Below are positions 5,643 through 5,892 of a DNA stretch of 5,892 nt, in pieces. The notes below the pieces were generated by a model. The model searched no databases and was not told where the DNA came from. It saw nothing but the letters and a program-made list of their open reading frames with translations. The translations under genes were made by a program, and so were the position numbers. Position 1 is the first letter of the stretch. Every line of letters starts with the position of its first letter. Source of the DNA: Lachnospiraceae bacterium. GTDB lineage: Bacteria; Bacillota_A; Clostridia; Lachnospirales; Lachnospiraceae. Location: the NCBI GenBank assembly GCA_017390645.1, contig JAFPAZ010000028.1:1-5892 (forward strand), written 5' to 3'.

Positions 5643-5892
5643 ATGAAATGTCCATTTTGTTTTAAGGCAAATACAAAGGTAATTGATTCAAGACCAGTAG
5701 AAGATAATGGTGCTATTCGTCGTAGGAGAGGTTGTGACGGGTGTGGAAAACGTTTTACTACCTATGAGAAAGTTGAAACTATTCCTTTGATTGTAATAAA
5801 AAAAGATAAGAATCGAGAGTCTTTCGATCGTTCTAAAATCGAAGGAGGAATTCTTCGTTCCTGTCATAAACGTCCGGTATCTGTGGAACAGA
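5643..5892 (+). CDS. nrdR: NrdR, transcriptional repressor of ribonucleotide reductase genes (partial, cut at right edge)
   Basis: NrdR represses nrd operons in response to ATP/dATP levels. The 83 visible residues start MKCPFC and include the zinc ribbon (Cys3/Cys6 and Cys31/Cys34) with [18 protein letters not shown] and [12 protein letters not shown]. The beginning of the ATP-cone follows from about residue 47 (IPLIVIKKD...[23 protein letters not shown]). The full protein is usually about 150 residues, so roughly the second half lies outside the window. Two usually conserved positions differ: Phe7 where glycine commonly follows the CPFC motif, and Gly30 where glutamate is common. All four zinc ligands are kept. 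AGGAGG (5628-5633) is 9 nt upstream of ATG 5643. An earlier ATG at 5638 reads only ATG ATA TGA and cannot be the start. Confidence 0.95.
   Translation, partial: MKCPFCFKANTKVIDSRPVEDNGAIRRRRGCDGCGKRFTTYEKVETIPLIVIKKDKNRESFDRSKIEGGILRSCHKRPVSVEQ

Overview
The window is a compact, AT-rich, forward-strand block. It suggests a low-GC, anaerobic, spore-forming Firmicute of the class Clostridia; Lachnospiraceae is a reasonable guess. The reasons are the rnf gene order C-D-G-E-A-B typical of clostridia, a YlmC/YmxH-family sporulation-associated gene, strong AGGAGG-type ribosome binding sites and an adjacent nrdR. The family-level guess is inference.

Layout: (1) Positions 3-152 hold the last 49 codons of a membrane protein that enters from the left edge. 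(2) Positions 153-242 are a short intergenic region with a plausible sigma-A-type promoter (TTGAAT, 17 bp, TATATT). (3) Positions 243-5231 are a tightly packed operon encoding the whole Rnf complex, the ion-pumping ferredoxin:NAD+ oxidoreductase: rnfC, a single gene carrying both RnfD and RnfG, rnfE, rnfA and rnfB. Gaps are 13-15 nt, with one 8-nt overlap. (4) Positions 5294-5554 encode a small PRC-barrel protein of the YlmC/YmxH family; its start codon lies inside a perfect 14-bp inverted repeat. (5) Positions 5643-5892 hold the first 83 codons of nrdR, cut by the window edge.

How the Rnf proteins work together: RnfB takes electrons from reduced ferredoxin through a chain of Fe-S clusters. 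RnfA and RnfE form a membrane pair whose conserved cysteines hold an intramembrane Fe-S centre. RnfG and RnfD carry covalently bound flavins and pass electrons back toward the cytoplasmic side. RnfC holds FMN and two [4Fe-4S] clusters and reduces NAD+. The exergonic electron flow drives Na+ or H+ export. All six functional modules are present here, but in five polypeptides, because RnfD and RnfG are fused.

The most notable observations are the in-frame RnfD-RnfG fusion with a lysine-rich linker, the perfect inverted repeat covering the ylmC/ymxH start codon, a cysteine-rich tail on RnfE, and a proline in the RnfD flavinylation motif (DxxSGPT instead of DxxSGAT). I found no mobile element, CRISPR array, tRNA or rRNA, and no gene-free stretch over 300 bases.
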